64,000 bases of DNA from JAFGBI01 sp964454025 (lineage in GTDB: Bacteria; Myxococcota_A; Polyangia; Polyangiales; Polyangiaceae): positions 14,411-78,410 of the forward strand of contig CAYVRP010000025.1 in assembly GCA_964454025.1 (NCBI GenBank). Reading direction: 5' to 3'. Made by a program: the position numbers and the translations under genes. This document shows positions 34,008-42,708 of this stretch, one piece after another. The notes beneath the pieces were generated by a model. That model searched no databases, was not told where the DNA came from, and saw only the letters and a list, made by a program, of their open reading frames with translations. Numbering within the stretch: the stretch's first letter is position 1; each line of letters starts with the position of its first letter.

Positions 34008-35609
34008 TCAGCGCCACTCCCAGTCGACGTACCCTGGCTTCACGTCCACCATCGCGTTCACCATCAGCTCGGCGAGGCCCCCGTAGAAGAGCCCGGCGCG
34101 CTCGTGCGCGCGGTAGGCCGTGAACAGATCGCGGAGCTGGCCCTTGCAGTTGCTGCAGGGCGCGCAGACGTACTTGTGGTGCTCGGCGCCCCACGGCTCG
34201 CCCTGAAAGGCCTCCAGGATCTGCCGGAATTTCCGCCGCCCGGCCACGCGGTTGCGGAAGCCGAGGAAGTTGTGGCCGCTCATGATCGCGAAGCCCGACC
34301 CCCCGCCGCAGCAGTAGTTGTCCACGCCGTGGGGCGACATCTCGCGGAAGCGCGCCGCGGGGACGACGTGGCGGAGCACCTCGCGCTGCGGCGCGACGAT
34401 CCCCATCATGCGCGTGATGTTGCAGGGGTCGTGCAGGGTGACCGGGAAGTCGTTGCGGCTCGGGTCGAACCGGATCTTGCCCGACCGGACGATGTCGGCG
34501 AAGAGGGGCAGGGCGCTCTCGCGCGGGACGTTGAGGCCGCCGGTCAGCACCCGGTCGGCGACGACGGTGAGGGCCTTGTGGGCGTGGCCGCACTCACCGA
34601 GCACGATCCGCCTCACCCCGAGCTGCCTGGCGATCTCGGCGTGCCGCACCGCGACGCGCGCGAACTGGACGTCGTCGTAGAAGACGCCGTAGTTGACGCC
34701 GTCGTAGCCGGTAAGCTCGCTCGACAGGGTCCAGTCGAGGCCCGCCCGGTTCAGCAGCAGACTGATGGCGCCGATCCCCTCGGGCCAGGAGAGGATCTCG
34801 CCGGCGTTGTGGATGAGCAGGATGTCGGCGCCCTGCTTGTCGAAGGGGGTCTTCACCTCGAGCCCGGTGCGCTCGCTGGTGTCCTCGTCGATGAACGCGA
34901 CGTTGTCACGAAGCGCCGCGGGGCTCATCCCCGTGGAGGAGCCGACCCGGAGCTGGAGCTCCGAGCCGTCACGGTGGAGCTCCTTGGGGTGGATCCCGAG
35001 CTCCTGGCTCGCGATCTTGCGGAGCTCGCGGGCCAGGAGCCCGTTGTCGACCCCCATCGGGCAGGCCTGGGCGCAGCGGCGGCAGAGGTTGCAGCGATAG
35101 GCGAGCTCCACCAGGCGGGCCACCGTGCTCCCGTCGAGCTCGACGTCCCCGTGCGCCCACGTCGAGGCGCCCTTGACGTACTTGTAGTAGATCCGACGCA
35201 GGAGCTCGGAGCGGAAGTTCGGCCGATAGAGCTCGTCGCGTCCGCTCTCCGCGAAGACGTGGCACGCCGCGGAGCAGGTCTGGCAGCGCGCGCAGTGCTC
35301 GATGGAGAAGAGCAGCGGCTGCAGGAACGTCCAGTTGTCGGACGCGGCGAAGAGCTTGCGCAGCCCCGAGAGGAACCCCGCGACGAGCCGCGCCTCCTCC
35401 GCGGGGCTCGCCGGCCTCGGGATGCCGACGGCGACGGTGTCGTCCAGGCGGACCAGCCCGTCGCGCGCGGCCGCGGAGAGCGGCGGCAGCGGGGGCTCCG
35501 CGGCGAGGTCGTCGTAGGGCGGCGGCAGCGGGCGCTGGGCGGCGGGGTCGAGCTCGCTCACCGGCCCGTCGCCACGGGAGAAGCTCCGGAGCGTGACCGG
35601 GCGCCTCAC
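34008..35609 (-). CDS. DsrK/HdrD-like CCG-domain iron-sulfur protein, second copy
   Basis: 533 residues from GTG at 35609, which overlaps the stop of the upstream DsrM-like gene. Two ferredoxin motifs: HCARCQTCSAACHVF and RCNLCRRCAQACPMG. C-terminal CCG features: HDPCNITRMMG, DNYCCGGGSGF and CAPCSNCKG, a complete CX(n)CCX(n)CXXC pattern as in HdrB/HdrD for the special catalytic 4Fe-4S cluster. It should act in the cytoplasm on a disulfide such as the DsrC trisulfide or an unknown partner. It is clearly different from the DsrK at 44064. HdrD-type or Tmc/Hme complexes are alternatives. Confidence 0.85.
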   Translation of the reverse strand: MRRPVTLRSFSRGDGPVSELDPAAQRPLPPPYDDLAAEPPLPPLSAAARDGLVRLDDTVAVGIPRPASPAEEARLVAGFLSGLRKLFAASDNWTFLQPLLFSIEHCARCQTCSAACHVFAESGRDELYRPNFRSELLRRIYYKYVKGASTWAHGDVELDGSTVARLVELAYRCNLCRRCAQACPMGVDNGLLARELRKIASQELGIHPKELHRDGSELQLRVGSSTGMSPAALRDNVAFIDEDTSERTGLEVKTPFDKQGADILLIHNAGEILSWPEGIGAISLLLNRAGLDWTLSSELTGYDGVNYGVFYDDVQFARVAVRHAEIARQLGVRRIVLGECGHAHKALTVVADRVLTGGLNVPRESALPLFADIVRSGKIRFDPSRNDFPVTLHDPCNITRMMGIVAPQREVLRHVVPAARFREMSPHGVDNYCCGGGSGFAIMSGHNFLGFRNRVAGRRKFRQILEAFQGEPWGAEHHKYVCAPCSNCKGQLRDLFTAYRAHERAGLFYGGLAELMVNAMVDVKPGYVDWEWR

Positions 35610-36547
35610 GGCGGCAACTCCTCGGGGCGGCCCTGGGCCAGCGTCCCCCAGGTCGCCCTTCCGCCCCCCGCGACGTGCCGCGCGGCCCAGCTCACCTCCT
35701 GGCGGAGCAGCGCCTGGATCTCCGCCTCTCGCCGCCCGCCCGCGGGGTGCGCCTCGTCGTTCCAGCGGATCGCGTGGTACGCGAAGAGCTTCCCCACGAA
35801 GTGCGACATGTGCGTGAGCGGCACGTAGGCGACGAGCGCACCGAGCAGCAGCACCGAGGTGACCGGGAGGACCCGCGCGAGCCCCTGCCCCGCCGGCGGC
35901 ACGAGGTCGAACGAACAGAGGCGGACGGCGAAGGCCAGCGCGCGCGCGCCGTCGGGATCGATCAGGACGATGGTGGCGAGTCCGACCCCGAACGCCACCA
36001 CGAAGAAGGCGAGGTTGAACAGATCGGCGGGCGCCGAGTAGCCCCGCAGCTCCGGCGACGTCAGGCGGCGGAGGAGCAGGCCGAACGCGCCGACCCCGCC
36101 GAGCGCGAAGCCCCCCGCGCCGAGCGCGACGAGCACGGGGCGCGCTGCTGCGCCGAGCGCCCCGTCGAGCCGCGCGAGGGCGAAGGCGCCGACGATCCCG
36201 CCGGCGAGCCACAGCCCGACGGCGGCCGCCAGGAGGTAGAGGCCGAGATGGAACGGGAACGTCCAGCGCCAGAGGGCGCGGTTGTGCGCCCACACCCCGT
36301 GCAGGAGCAGGATCTCCTTCGCCATCACCGCGAACTCGCCGAGCCGGGTGCGGCGGCGCGGCCGCCGCCACCACTCGGGCACCTCCATGAAGGAGCCGCC
36401 GTAGCGCCCGCGCGGCCGCGGCTCGTGCGGCACCGGGTAGAGCTCCCAGCGCAGGTGCGGGGGCTGCCGCACCCACCAGAGGACACGCGCGAGCACCGCG
36501 CCCGTGAACACGGCCAGGGCGAAGTAGCAGGTGAGGTAGGGGAGCAT
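35606..36547 (-). CDS. DsrM-like cytochrome b (NarI-type), second copy
   Basis: 313 residues from ATG at 36547; text upstream to 36985 is not conserved. About six TM helices. Heme-ligand candidate His residues lie in LLHGVWAHNRALW, FPFHLGLYLL and THMSHFVGKLFAYHAIRW. The last motif is near the C-terminal end, as in DsrM, HmeC and NarI-like subunits that oxidise menaquinol. Overlap with the DsrK-like gene implies a two-subunit membrane complex. The pair is divergent from dsrA and separated from it by 473 bp that hold a promoter block shared with the apr side. Confidence 0.82.
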   Translation of the reverse strand: MLPYLTCYFALAVFTGAVLARVLWWVRQPPHLRWELYPVPHEPRPRGRYGGSFMEVPEWWRRPRRRTRLGEFAVMAKEILLLHGVWAHNRALWRWTFPFHLGLYLLAAAVGLWLAGGIVGAFALARLDGALGAAARPVLVALGAGGFALGGVGAFGLLLRRLTSPELRGYSAPADLFNLAFFVVAFGVGLATIVLIDPDGARALAFAVRLCSFDLVPPAGQGLARVLPVTSVLLLGALVAYVPLTHMSHFVGKLFAYHAIRWNDEAHPAGGRREAEIQALLRQEVSWAARHVAGGGRATWGTLAQGRPEELPP

Positions 36548-37020
36548 GATCAGGACGGCGCTTGCGCCGAGAGCCTCCGCGGGCGAGCCGGGGCGCCGCC
36601 CGTGGCTGCAGGAAGCGGACCAGGGTGGCTCGGCTCCCGGGAACCCGGCGGGCGTCGGCGCCGGCAGCCGAGCCACCAAATAGAGCGGGATCGGGCCGCT
36701 ATATTTCACGGCCGCCAGGAAATGCACCGGGACTGAACCTGGATCTGGCGTGCGGAGGCAGTTTTTTCTGGCTCGGTCGCGGCCAAGTCGGAGGGAGCCC
36801 CGTGGCCTGCAAGTTGCTACGGACCCCGCGCCGCCCGCGCGACCGCTCCCTTCGATGGCGTCCCTTCTCGAAACGGTCGTCTCCCTCCCCGGGGTCGCGA
36901 CTCGCTGCCCGCAGCCGGCGGTCATCGCCCCGACGCCGCCCGCGCTCACCCGAACCCTCGCCACCGGCGCGGGCGCCGGTGGCACCGCGCCGTGACCCCT
37001 CGAACGGAGATCCCCGCAGC
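36548..37020. promoter_or_regulatory. divergent intergenic region between the DsrM/K-like pair and dsrA
   Basis: 473 bp with no recognisable gene. An A/T-rich island near 36675-36725 and a T-run (36762-36767) stand out against the high-GC background. It contains the second copy of the shared block (36697-36755). The ribosome site for dsrA (CGGAG near 37005) is modest. Confidence 0.55.
36697..36755 (+). promoter_or_regulatory. dsr-side copy of the shared promoter block
   Basis: Order and wording match the apr-side copy: CGCTATATTTCACGG, then GGAAATGCACCGGG (from 36718), then GAACCTGGATCTGGCGTG. The sigma-54-like core is degenerate here: TGGCGTG and GGCA are present, but spacing is one base short of the consensus. 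It points toward dsrA, about 270 bp away. Confidence 0.5.
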
Positions 37021-38196
37021 GTGACCGAGAGACGCTCCCTTCCCCTGGTCGGACAGCTCCGCGGCGGCCCCTGGCCGAGCTTCGTGGACGAGATCGAGAA
37101 GAGCGCCGATAACCCCATGGCGCGGGACCTGCTCGGGGTCCTCGAGCGCTCCTACGCCGATCACGTCGGGCACTGGAAGCACGGCGGGCTCGTGGGGGTG
37201 CGCGGCTACGGCGGCGGCGTCATCGGCCGCTACAGCGATCTGGCCGAGGAGTTCCCGGAGGCCGCGGAGTTCCACACCCTGCGCATCATCCCGCCGGCAG
37301 GGTGGTTCTACACCTCCGACGCGCTCCGCCAGCTCTGCGACATCTGCGAGCGGCACGGCTCGTCGCTCACGAACCTGCACGGCTCCACCGGCGACCTCGT
37401 CTTCCTCGGCGCCCGGACCGCCGCGCTCGAGCCCCTCTTCGACGAGCTGCTCGCGGCCGGCTTCGATCTCGGCGGCTCGGGCTCCGCGCTGCGCACGCCG
37501 AGCTGCTGCGCCGGGATGGCCCGCTGCGAGTGGGCCTGCGTCGATACGCTCGACATCACCTACGAGCTCACGCGGGAGTTCCAGGACGAGCTGCACCGGC
37601 CCCCCTTCCCCTACAAGTTCAAGATCAAGACCTCTGGCTGCCCCAACGACTGCGTGGGGGCGATCGCGCGGGCCGATCTGTCCATCATCGGCACCTGGCG
37701 CGACGACATCCGCATCGACCGGGCGGCGCTCGCCGAGTACCTCGCGGCGGGGGTGCCGGACGTCGCCCGGGACGTGGTGGGGCGCTGCCCGGCCCACTGC
37801 ATGCGGCTCGAGGGCGACGAGCTGCACATCGACAACGACGAGTGCACGCGGTGCATGCACTGCATCAACGCGCTGCCCCGGGCCCTCTCGCCGGGCGAGG
37901 ATCGGGGCGCCATGCTCCTGGTCGGCGGCAAGGCCCCCGTCCTCGCCGGCGCCCTGCTCTCGTCGGTGCTGGTGCCGTTCATCGAGCTTGAGCCGCCCTA
38001 CGAGGACGTCAAGGAGCTCCTGCGGGCGATGTGGGACCTCTGGTCCGACCACGGCAAGAACCGCGAACGCATCGGGGAGTTCATCCAGCGCATCGGCCTG
38101 CCCAACTTCCTCGAGCAGATCGGGCTCGATCCCATCCCCGAGATGGTCGTCCACCCCCGCACCCACCCCTACATCGCGCGCTTCGACGATGACTGA
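37021..38196 (+). CDS. dsrA: dissimilatory sulfite reductase alpha subunit
   Basis: 391 residues from GTG at 37021. Siroheme/4Fe-4S binding motifs are CCAGMARCEWAC and TSGCPNDCVGAI (Cys at about residues 160-210). An inserted ferredoxin domain carries CPAHCMRLE and CTRCMHCIN. Together with DsrB it reduces sulfite with DsrC to a DsrC trisulfide in the cytoplasm. It is a little shorter than well-known DsrA proteins (about 415-440 residues), mostly at the N-terminus. First gene of an 11-gene dsr operon. Whether it groups with reductive or oxidative DsrA can only be decided by phylogeny. Confidence 0.97.
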   Translation: MTERRSLPLVGQLRGGPWPSFVDEIEKSADNPMARDLLGVLERSYADHVGHWKHGGLVGVRGYGGGVIGRYSDLAEEFPEAAEFHTLRIIPPAGWFYTSDALRQLCDICERHGSSLTNLHGSTGDLVFLGARTAALEPLFDELLAAGFDLGGSGSALRTPSCCAGMARCEWACVDTLDITYELTREFQDELHRPPFPYKFKIKTSGCPNDCVGAIARADLSIIGTWRDDIRIDRAALAEYLAAGVPDVARDVVGRCPAHCMRLEGDELHIDNDECTRCMHCINALPRALSPGEDRGAMLLVGGKAPVLAGALLSSVLVPFIELEPPYEDVKELLRAMWDLWSDHGKNRERIGEFIQRIGLPNFLEQIGLDPIPEMVVHPRTHPYIARFDDD

Positions 38197-38238
38197 CGGG
38201 CGAGCGCCAGCGCCGCCGCTCCGGAGACGAGACGCGAC

Positions 38239-39345
38239 ATGAACGACCTACCGACGAGGCGACGGACCGACATCGGCGCGCCGCATTACCGCCGCTTCTT
38301 GCCGCCGATCGTGCAGCGCAACTACGGCCAGTGGCGGCACCACGAGATCCCACGCCCCGGCGTGTTGGTCCACACCGCCGCGTCGGGCGAGCGGCTCTAC
38401 ACGGTGCGCGCCGGCTCGCCGCGGCTGCTGAGCACCAAGACGATCCGGCTCTTCGCCGCGCTCGCGGACGAGTTCTCCGGCGGGCACCTCCGCTTCACCA
38501 GCCGCAACAACGTCGAGTTCTTGCTCACCGATCCCGACCGGATCGAGCCGCTCATCGCCCGGCTCGCGGAGGCGGGCTACCCCGTCGGCGGGACGGGGGC
38601 GTCGATCACCAGCATCGTGCACACCCAGGGGTGGGTGCACTGCCACTCGGCCGCCTCGGACGCCTCCGGGGTCACCAAATCCGTGATGGACGAGCTCAGC
38701 CCCTACTTTTCGTCGATGCGCCTGCCGGCGCGGGTGCGCATCGCGTTCGCCTGCTGCATGAACATGTGCGGCGCGGTCCACTGCTCGGACATCGCCATCC
38801 TGGGGCTGCACCGCAAGCCGCCGCGCGTCGACCACGCGAGCATCGGGCGCGGGTGCGAGGTCCCGCCCACGGTGGCGGCCTGCCCGACGGGGGCGATCCG
38901 GCCCACGATGGTGGACGGCAAGCCCTCGGTCGAGGTGATCGAGGAGCGGTGCGTCTTCTGCGGCAACTGTTACACGGTCTGCCCCGCCATGCGCCTGAAC
39001 GACCCGGGCGACGGCGGCTCCATCTGGGTCGGGGGGAAGGTGTCCAACGCCCGGAGCGAACCCAAGTTCTCGAAGCTGGCGATCCCCTTCCTCCCCAACA
39101 ACCCGCCGCGGTGGCCCGAGGTGGTCGAGGCGGTCAAGGGCCTCGTCGAGCTGTACGCCGCGCACGCCCGGCCCTTCGAGCGGCTCGGGGAGTGGATCGA
39201 GCGCATCGGCTGGCCCCGCTTCTTCCGGCTCGCCGGCATCCGCTTCACCCGGGCGCACATCGACGACTTCACCCACGCCGGGGAGACGTTCAAGCGTTCG
39301 CTGCAGGTCCGCCGGTCACCGGCCTGGGGCGGGGGAGGTCAGTGA
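38239..39345 (+). CDS. dsrB: dissimilatory sulfite reductase beta subunit
   Basis: 368 residues. Sulfite reductase signatures are IVHTQGWVHCHSAASDASG (near residue 127) and FACCMNMCGAVHCSDIA (near residue 171), with a ferredoxin domain ending ERCVFCGNCYTVCPAM. The catalytic siroheme sits in the DsrB-containing half of the alpha-beta unit. It is 42 bp after dsrA, and its TGA is followed 1 bp later by dsrD. C-terminal YAAHARPFERLGEWIERIGW matches the family. Confidence 0.97.
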   Translation: MNDLPTRRRTDIGAPHYRRFLPPIVQRNYGQWRHHEIPRPGVLVHTAASGERLYTVRAGSPRLLSTKTIRLFAALADEFSGGHLRFTSRNNVEFLLTDPDRIEPLIARLAEAGYPVGGTGASITSIVHTQGWVHCHSAASDASGVTKSVMDELSPYFSSMRLPARVRIAFACCMNMCGAVHCSDIAILGLHRKPPRVDHASIGRGCEVPPTVAACPTGAIRPTMVDGKPSVEVIEERCVFCGNCYTVCPAMRLNDPGDGGSIWVGGKVSNARSEPKFSKLAIPFLPNNPPRWPEVVEAVKGLVELYAAHARPFERLGEWIERIGWPRFFRLAGIRFTRAHIDDFTHAGETFKRSLQVRRSPAWGGGGQ

Positions 39346-39346
39346 G

Positions 39347-39580
39347 ATGACGGAGCTCTCGGTCGACGCGGTCGCGGAGGCGATGTACGCCCTGATCCGC
39401 GAGAACCACGGGAAGCGGAACCTCAAGCCCACCGATCTGACGAAGGCCATGCGGGAGCGCTTCGGCGAGGGCTGCGACAAGGCGCTCTGCAAGGCCGCCA
39501 TCCGCCTGCTGGTCGACGACGGGCGGTGCATCTACTCGTACCTCGGGGGCAGCTACCTCGTGCTCCCGCCCGGGGCGTGA
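39347..39580 (+). CDS. dsrD: DsrD-like small winged-helix protein
   Basis: 77 residues immediately after dsrB. The predicted helix-helix-winged-strand pattern (AEAMYALIRENHG, LTKAMRERFG, CKAAIRLLVDDGRCIYSYLGGSYLV) fits DsrD, a winged-helix protein that stimulates DsrAB. The gene order dsrA-dsrB-dsrD is the usual one in sulfate reducers, and dsrD is mostly missing from sulfur oxidisers. Sequence identity to any one DsrD looks limited by eye, so a structural or profile comparison is needed for certainty. Confidence 0.75.
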   Translation: MTELSVDAVAEAMYALIRENHGKRNLKPTDLTKAMRERFGEGCDKALCKAAIRLLVDDGRCIYSYLGGSYLVLPPGA

Positions 39581-39585
39581 TCGGC

Positions 39586-41268
39586 ATGGCGCTGCTCCAC
39601 CGTCGCGAGAGCGTCAAGCCGCTCAGCATCCCCCCGCGAGCCGCCGCGGGGCCGGGGGCCTCGCCGCTCCGGCCGCGCGGGGTGACCCGACGCAGCCCCT
39701 GCCAGCAGCACTGCATCGCCGGCAACGACGTCCGCGGCGCGATCGCGCTGATCGCGCAGCACGAGCGGCTCGGGCTCTCGCTGGAGGAGGCCTTCGATCG
39801 GGCCTTCTACCGCTTCGTGCAGACCAGCCCCTTCCCGGCGACCATGGGCCGGATCTGCCCGCACCGGTGCGAGGAGCACTGCAGCCGCGGCGCCCAGGAC
39901 GGCAGCGTGTCGGTGGGGGCCATCGAGCGCTTCGTGGGGGACTGGGCGATCGCCCGGGGGCTGCCCCTCCCCGGGCCGGAGGCCCCCCGCGAGGGGACGG
40001 GGCCGATCGCCGTGGTGGGCGCGGGGCCCGCCGGGTTGACCTGCGCCTACCACCTCGTCCGCCGCGGGCACCGGGTCACGGTCTACGACAGCAGCCCGCG
40101 TCCGGGCGGCCTGCTCCGCCACGCCGTGCCCCCCTACCGCCTGCCGCGGCCGGTGCTCGACGCGGAGATCACCCGCCTGCTCGCCCTCGGCGTCGAGCTC
40201 CGCTCCCGGACGACCATCGGCAAGGAGGTCACCCTCGACGACCTGCGCCGCACCCACGCCGCGGTCTTCGTCGCGGTCGGCGCGCCCAACAGCCGCCCGG
40301 CGACGGTCCCGGGGGCGGACGGCCCCGGCGTGCACCTCGGCGCGCGGTTCCTGCGCGAGGCGGTGCGCGGGCAGACCCCCGCCGTCGGCCGCGAGGTCGT
40401 GGTGGTCGGCGGCGGCGCGACGGCCATCGACGCGGCGCGCGTGGCCGTGCGCCTGAGCCGGGGCCAGGCCCGGGTGCGGCTGCTGCGGCAGGAGAACGAG
40501 CACGTCAACCCCGAGCTCGAGGAGGCCATCGCCGAGGGGGTCGAGGTCATGCTCCTGACCACCGTCGTGGAGGTCCTCCGCGACGAAGACGGCGCGGTGC
40601 GCGCGGTGCGAACCCAGCGCGTGACGCTCGGACCGATGACCCCGTCTGGCTTCCCGGAGCTCGTCCCCGTCGCCGGTGAGGACCACGCGCTCCGGGCGGA
40701 CACGGTCGTCTTCGCCCTCGGGCAGGAGCCCGACTGGGCGCGCCTCGGGCTCGATCCAGGGGCCCCGTTCGCGCCCGAGCCGGGCGGCGATCCCTCCCGC
40801 TGCCTCCTGTGGTCGGGCGGCGACGCCAACCGCCCCGGGCTGGCCGCGGAGGCCATCGCGCAGGGCCGGCAGGCGGCGTTCGCGATCGACGCGGCCCTGC
40901 GCCAGGTGCCCGTCCCCGAGCCGGTGACGGCGCCGATCTTCGACCCCACGCGGCTCAAGCTCACCTGCTTCGAAGGCAAGCCGCGCCTGACGCCGCGGCT
41001 CACCTCCATCGCCACCCGCCTGGCCGACCCCTGGAGCGAGGTGGCGCTGGACCACGACGCGGCGGCGATCCTGGCCGAGGCCAGCCGCTGCTACTCGTGC
41101 GGCGACTGCTCCGGCTGCGAGCGCTGCTGGATGTACTGCACGCCCGGCTGCATGAAGCGCTCGACCGACCGGCGGCCGGGACATTACTTCGAGATCAACC
41201 TCGACCTCTGTGACGGCTGCCGGAAGTGCGCGGAGGAGTGCCCCTGCGGGTTCCTGGAGATGGCGTAG
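39586..41268 (+). CDS. dsrL: DsrL, NAD(P)H-dependent FeS flavoprotein partner of DsrAB
   Basis: 560 residues from ATG at 39586, 5 bp after dsrD. Like the GltD/NfnB family it has an N-terminal Cys cluster (SPCQQHCIAG and RICPHRCEEHC), FAD motif (VVGAGPAGLTCAYHLV near residue 143) and NAD(P) motif (VVVGGGATAIDAARVAV near residue 275). The C-terminus adds Cys-rich text (CYSCGDCSGCERC) and a ferredoxin motif (CDGCRKCAEECPCG). DsrL delivers or accepts electrons for DsrAB. It is essential in sulfur oxidisers, but variants also occur in lineages thought to reduce sulfite. Confidence 0.92.
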   Translation: MALLHRRESVKPLSIPPRAAAGPGASPLRPRGVTRRSPCQQHCIAGNDVRGAIALIAQHERLGLSLEEAFDRAFYRFVQTSPFPATMGRICPHRCEEHCSRGAQDGSVSVGAIERFVGDWAIARGLPLPGPEAPREGTGPIAVVGAGPAGLTCAYHLVRRGHRVTVYDSSPRPGGLLRHAVPPYRLPRPVLDAEITRLLALGVELRSRTTIGKEVTLDDLRRTHAAVFVAVGAPNSRPATVPGADGPGVHLGARFLREAVRGQTPAVGREVVVVGGGATAIDAARVAVRLSRGQARVRLLRQENEHVNPELEEAIAEGVEVMLLTTVVEVLRDEDGAVRAVRTQRVTLGPMTPSGFPELVPVAGEDHALRADTVVFALGQEPDWARLGLDPGAPFAPEPGGDPSRCLLWSGGDANRPGLAAEAIAQGRQAAFAIDAALRQVPVPEPVTAPIFDPTRLKLTCFEGKPRLTPRLTSIATRLADPWSEVALDHDAAAILAEASRCYSCGDCSGCERCWMYCTPGCMKRSTDRRPGHYFEINLDLCDGCRKCAEECPCGFLEMA

Positions 41269-41299
41269 TCACGGAGTCGTCCCCCCCGGAGTCGATCGC

Positions 41300-42691
41300 G
41301 TGTCCCTCGTCCCGCTCCCGCGCCTGGCCGTCGCCGGCCTCGCCGGCGACACCGGCAAGACGCTGGTGTCCCTGGGGATCACGATCGCGCTGCGCCGGCG
41401 CGGCGTACGGGTCGCGCCCTTCAAGAAGGGTCCGGACTACATCGACGCGGCCTGGCTCGGCACCGCAGCGGGGCGCCCCGCCCACCACCTCGACACCTTC
41501 CTCATGTCGGACGCGGCCGTCCTCGCCGCGCTCGTGCGCGGCAGCGACGGCGCCGATCTGGCGTTGATCGAGGGCAACCGGGGGTTGTTCGACGGGGCCG
41601 ACGAGCGCGGCACCCACTCGACCGCCGCGCTCGCGCGGCGCGTCGGGGCGCCCGTCGTCCTGGTGGTCGACGCCAGCAAGGCCACCCGCACCCTGGCCGC
41701 GCTGGTGCTCGGCTGCCGCGCGCTCGAGCCCGGGGTGCCGCTGGCGGGCGTGATCCTGAACCGCGTCGGTAACGAGCGGCACGCGCGGGTGGCGCGGGCG
41801 GCGATCACGGGCGAGGCGGGCGTCCCGGTGTTCGGGGCGGTGCCGCGGCTCGACGTCGATCCGCTCCCCGCACGCCACCTCGGGCTCCGCACCCCCGGGG
41901 AGCACCCGGCCACCCACCGCGCGCTGGACGGCCTCCGCGCCGTGATCGAGGAGGCCGTCGACCTCGACGCGCTCGCGCGCCTCGCGGCCACGGCGCCGGC
42001 GCTCCCCGCGCCCGCGGCGCCGCCGCCGGCGCCGCCACCGCCCGTCCGCGTGGGAGTCCTGCGCGACGCGGCGTTCTCCTTCTACTACGCGGAGAACCTG
42101 GCGGCGCTGGAGGCCGCCGGCGCGGAGTTGGTGCCGCTCTCGCCACTGGCCGACGTGGCGCTCCCCCCCATCGACGCGCTCTACGCGGGCGGCGGCTTCC
42201 CGGAGGAGCACGCCGTCCCGCTCGCCGGCAACGCCCCGTTCCGCCGCGCGCTGGCGGCGCGGATCCGCTCGGGGTTGCCGGTGTGGGCCGAGTGTGGCGG
42301 CCTGATGTACCTCGCGCGGTCGCTCCGCCACGCCGGCGCCGAGCACCCGATGGTGGGCGCGCTGCCCATCGACGTCGAGCAGACCGGCCGCCCCCAGGGC
42401 CACGGCTACGTCGAGGGGCGCGTCGACGCCGACAACCCCTTCCTCCCGCCCGGGACGCGCCTCCGGGGCCACGAGTTCCACTACTCCCGGCTGGTCGCGG
42501 CGGGGGCGCCGCCCGCGACCGCGGTGACGCTCACCCGCGGCGTCGGGATCGGCCGCGGCCGCGACGGCGTCGTCGGGGGTCGCGTCCTGGCGAGCTACCT
42601 GCACCTGTTCGCGCCGGGGACCCCCGAGTGGGCACCGGCGCTGGTCCGCGCCGCGCGCATCGCGCGCGAGCGGGCAGTCTGGACCCACTGA
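41300..42691 (+). CDS. dsrN: DsrN, CbiA-like siroheme/cobyrinate a,c-diamide synthase
   Basis: 463 residues from GTG at 41300. The N-terminal P-loop region has GLAGDTGKTLVSLGI and FKKGPDYIDAAWLG; the GAT domain has AGGGFPEEHA, the nucleophile Cys in WAECGGLMYL and HEFHYSRL near residue 390. CbiA/CobB-type enzymes amidate corrinoid side chains; in dsr operons the homologue DsrN is thought to make the siroheme amide found in DsrAB. Location between dsrL and dsrC supports that role over cobalamin synthesis. An Ala/Pro-rich linker of about 20 residues joins the two domains. Confidence 0.92.
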   Translation: MSLVPLPRLAVAGLAGDTGKTLVSLGITIALRRRGVRVAPFKKGPDYIDAAWLGTAAGRPAHHLDTFLMSDAAVLAALVRGSDGADLALIEGNRGLFDGADERGTHSTAALARRVGAPVVLVVDASKATRTLAALVLGCRALEPGVPLAGVILNRVGNERHARVARAAITGEAGVPVFGAVPRLDVDPLPARHLGLRTPGEHPATHRALDGLRAVIEEAVDLDALARLAATAPALPAPAAPPPAPPPPVRVGVLRDAAFSFYYAENLAALEAAGAELVPLSPLADVALPPIDALYAGGGFPEEHAVPLAGNAPFRRALAARIRSGLPVWAECGGLMYLARSLRHAGAEHPMVGALPIDVEQTGRPQGHGYVEGRVDADNPFLPPGTRLRGHEFHYSRLVAAGAPPATAVTLTRGVGIGRGRDGVVGGRVLASYLHLFAPGTPEWAPALVRAARIARERAVWTH

Positions 42692-42708
42692 GCCCCAAGG
42701 AGAACGAG

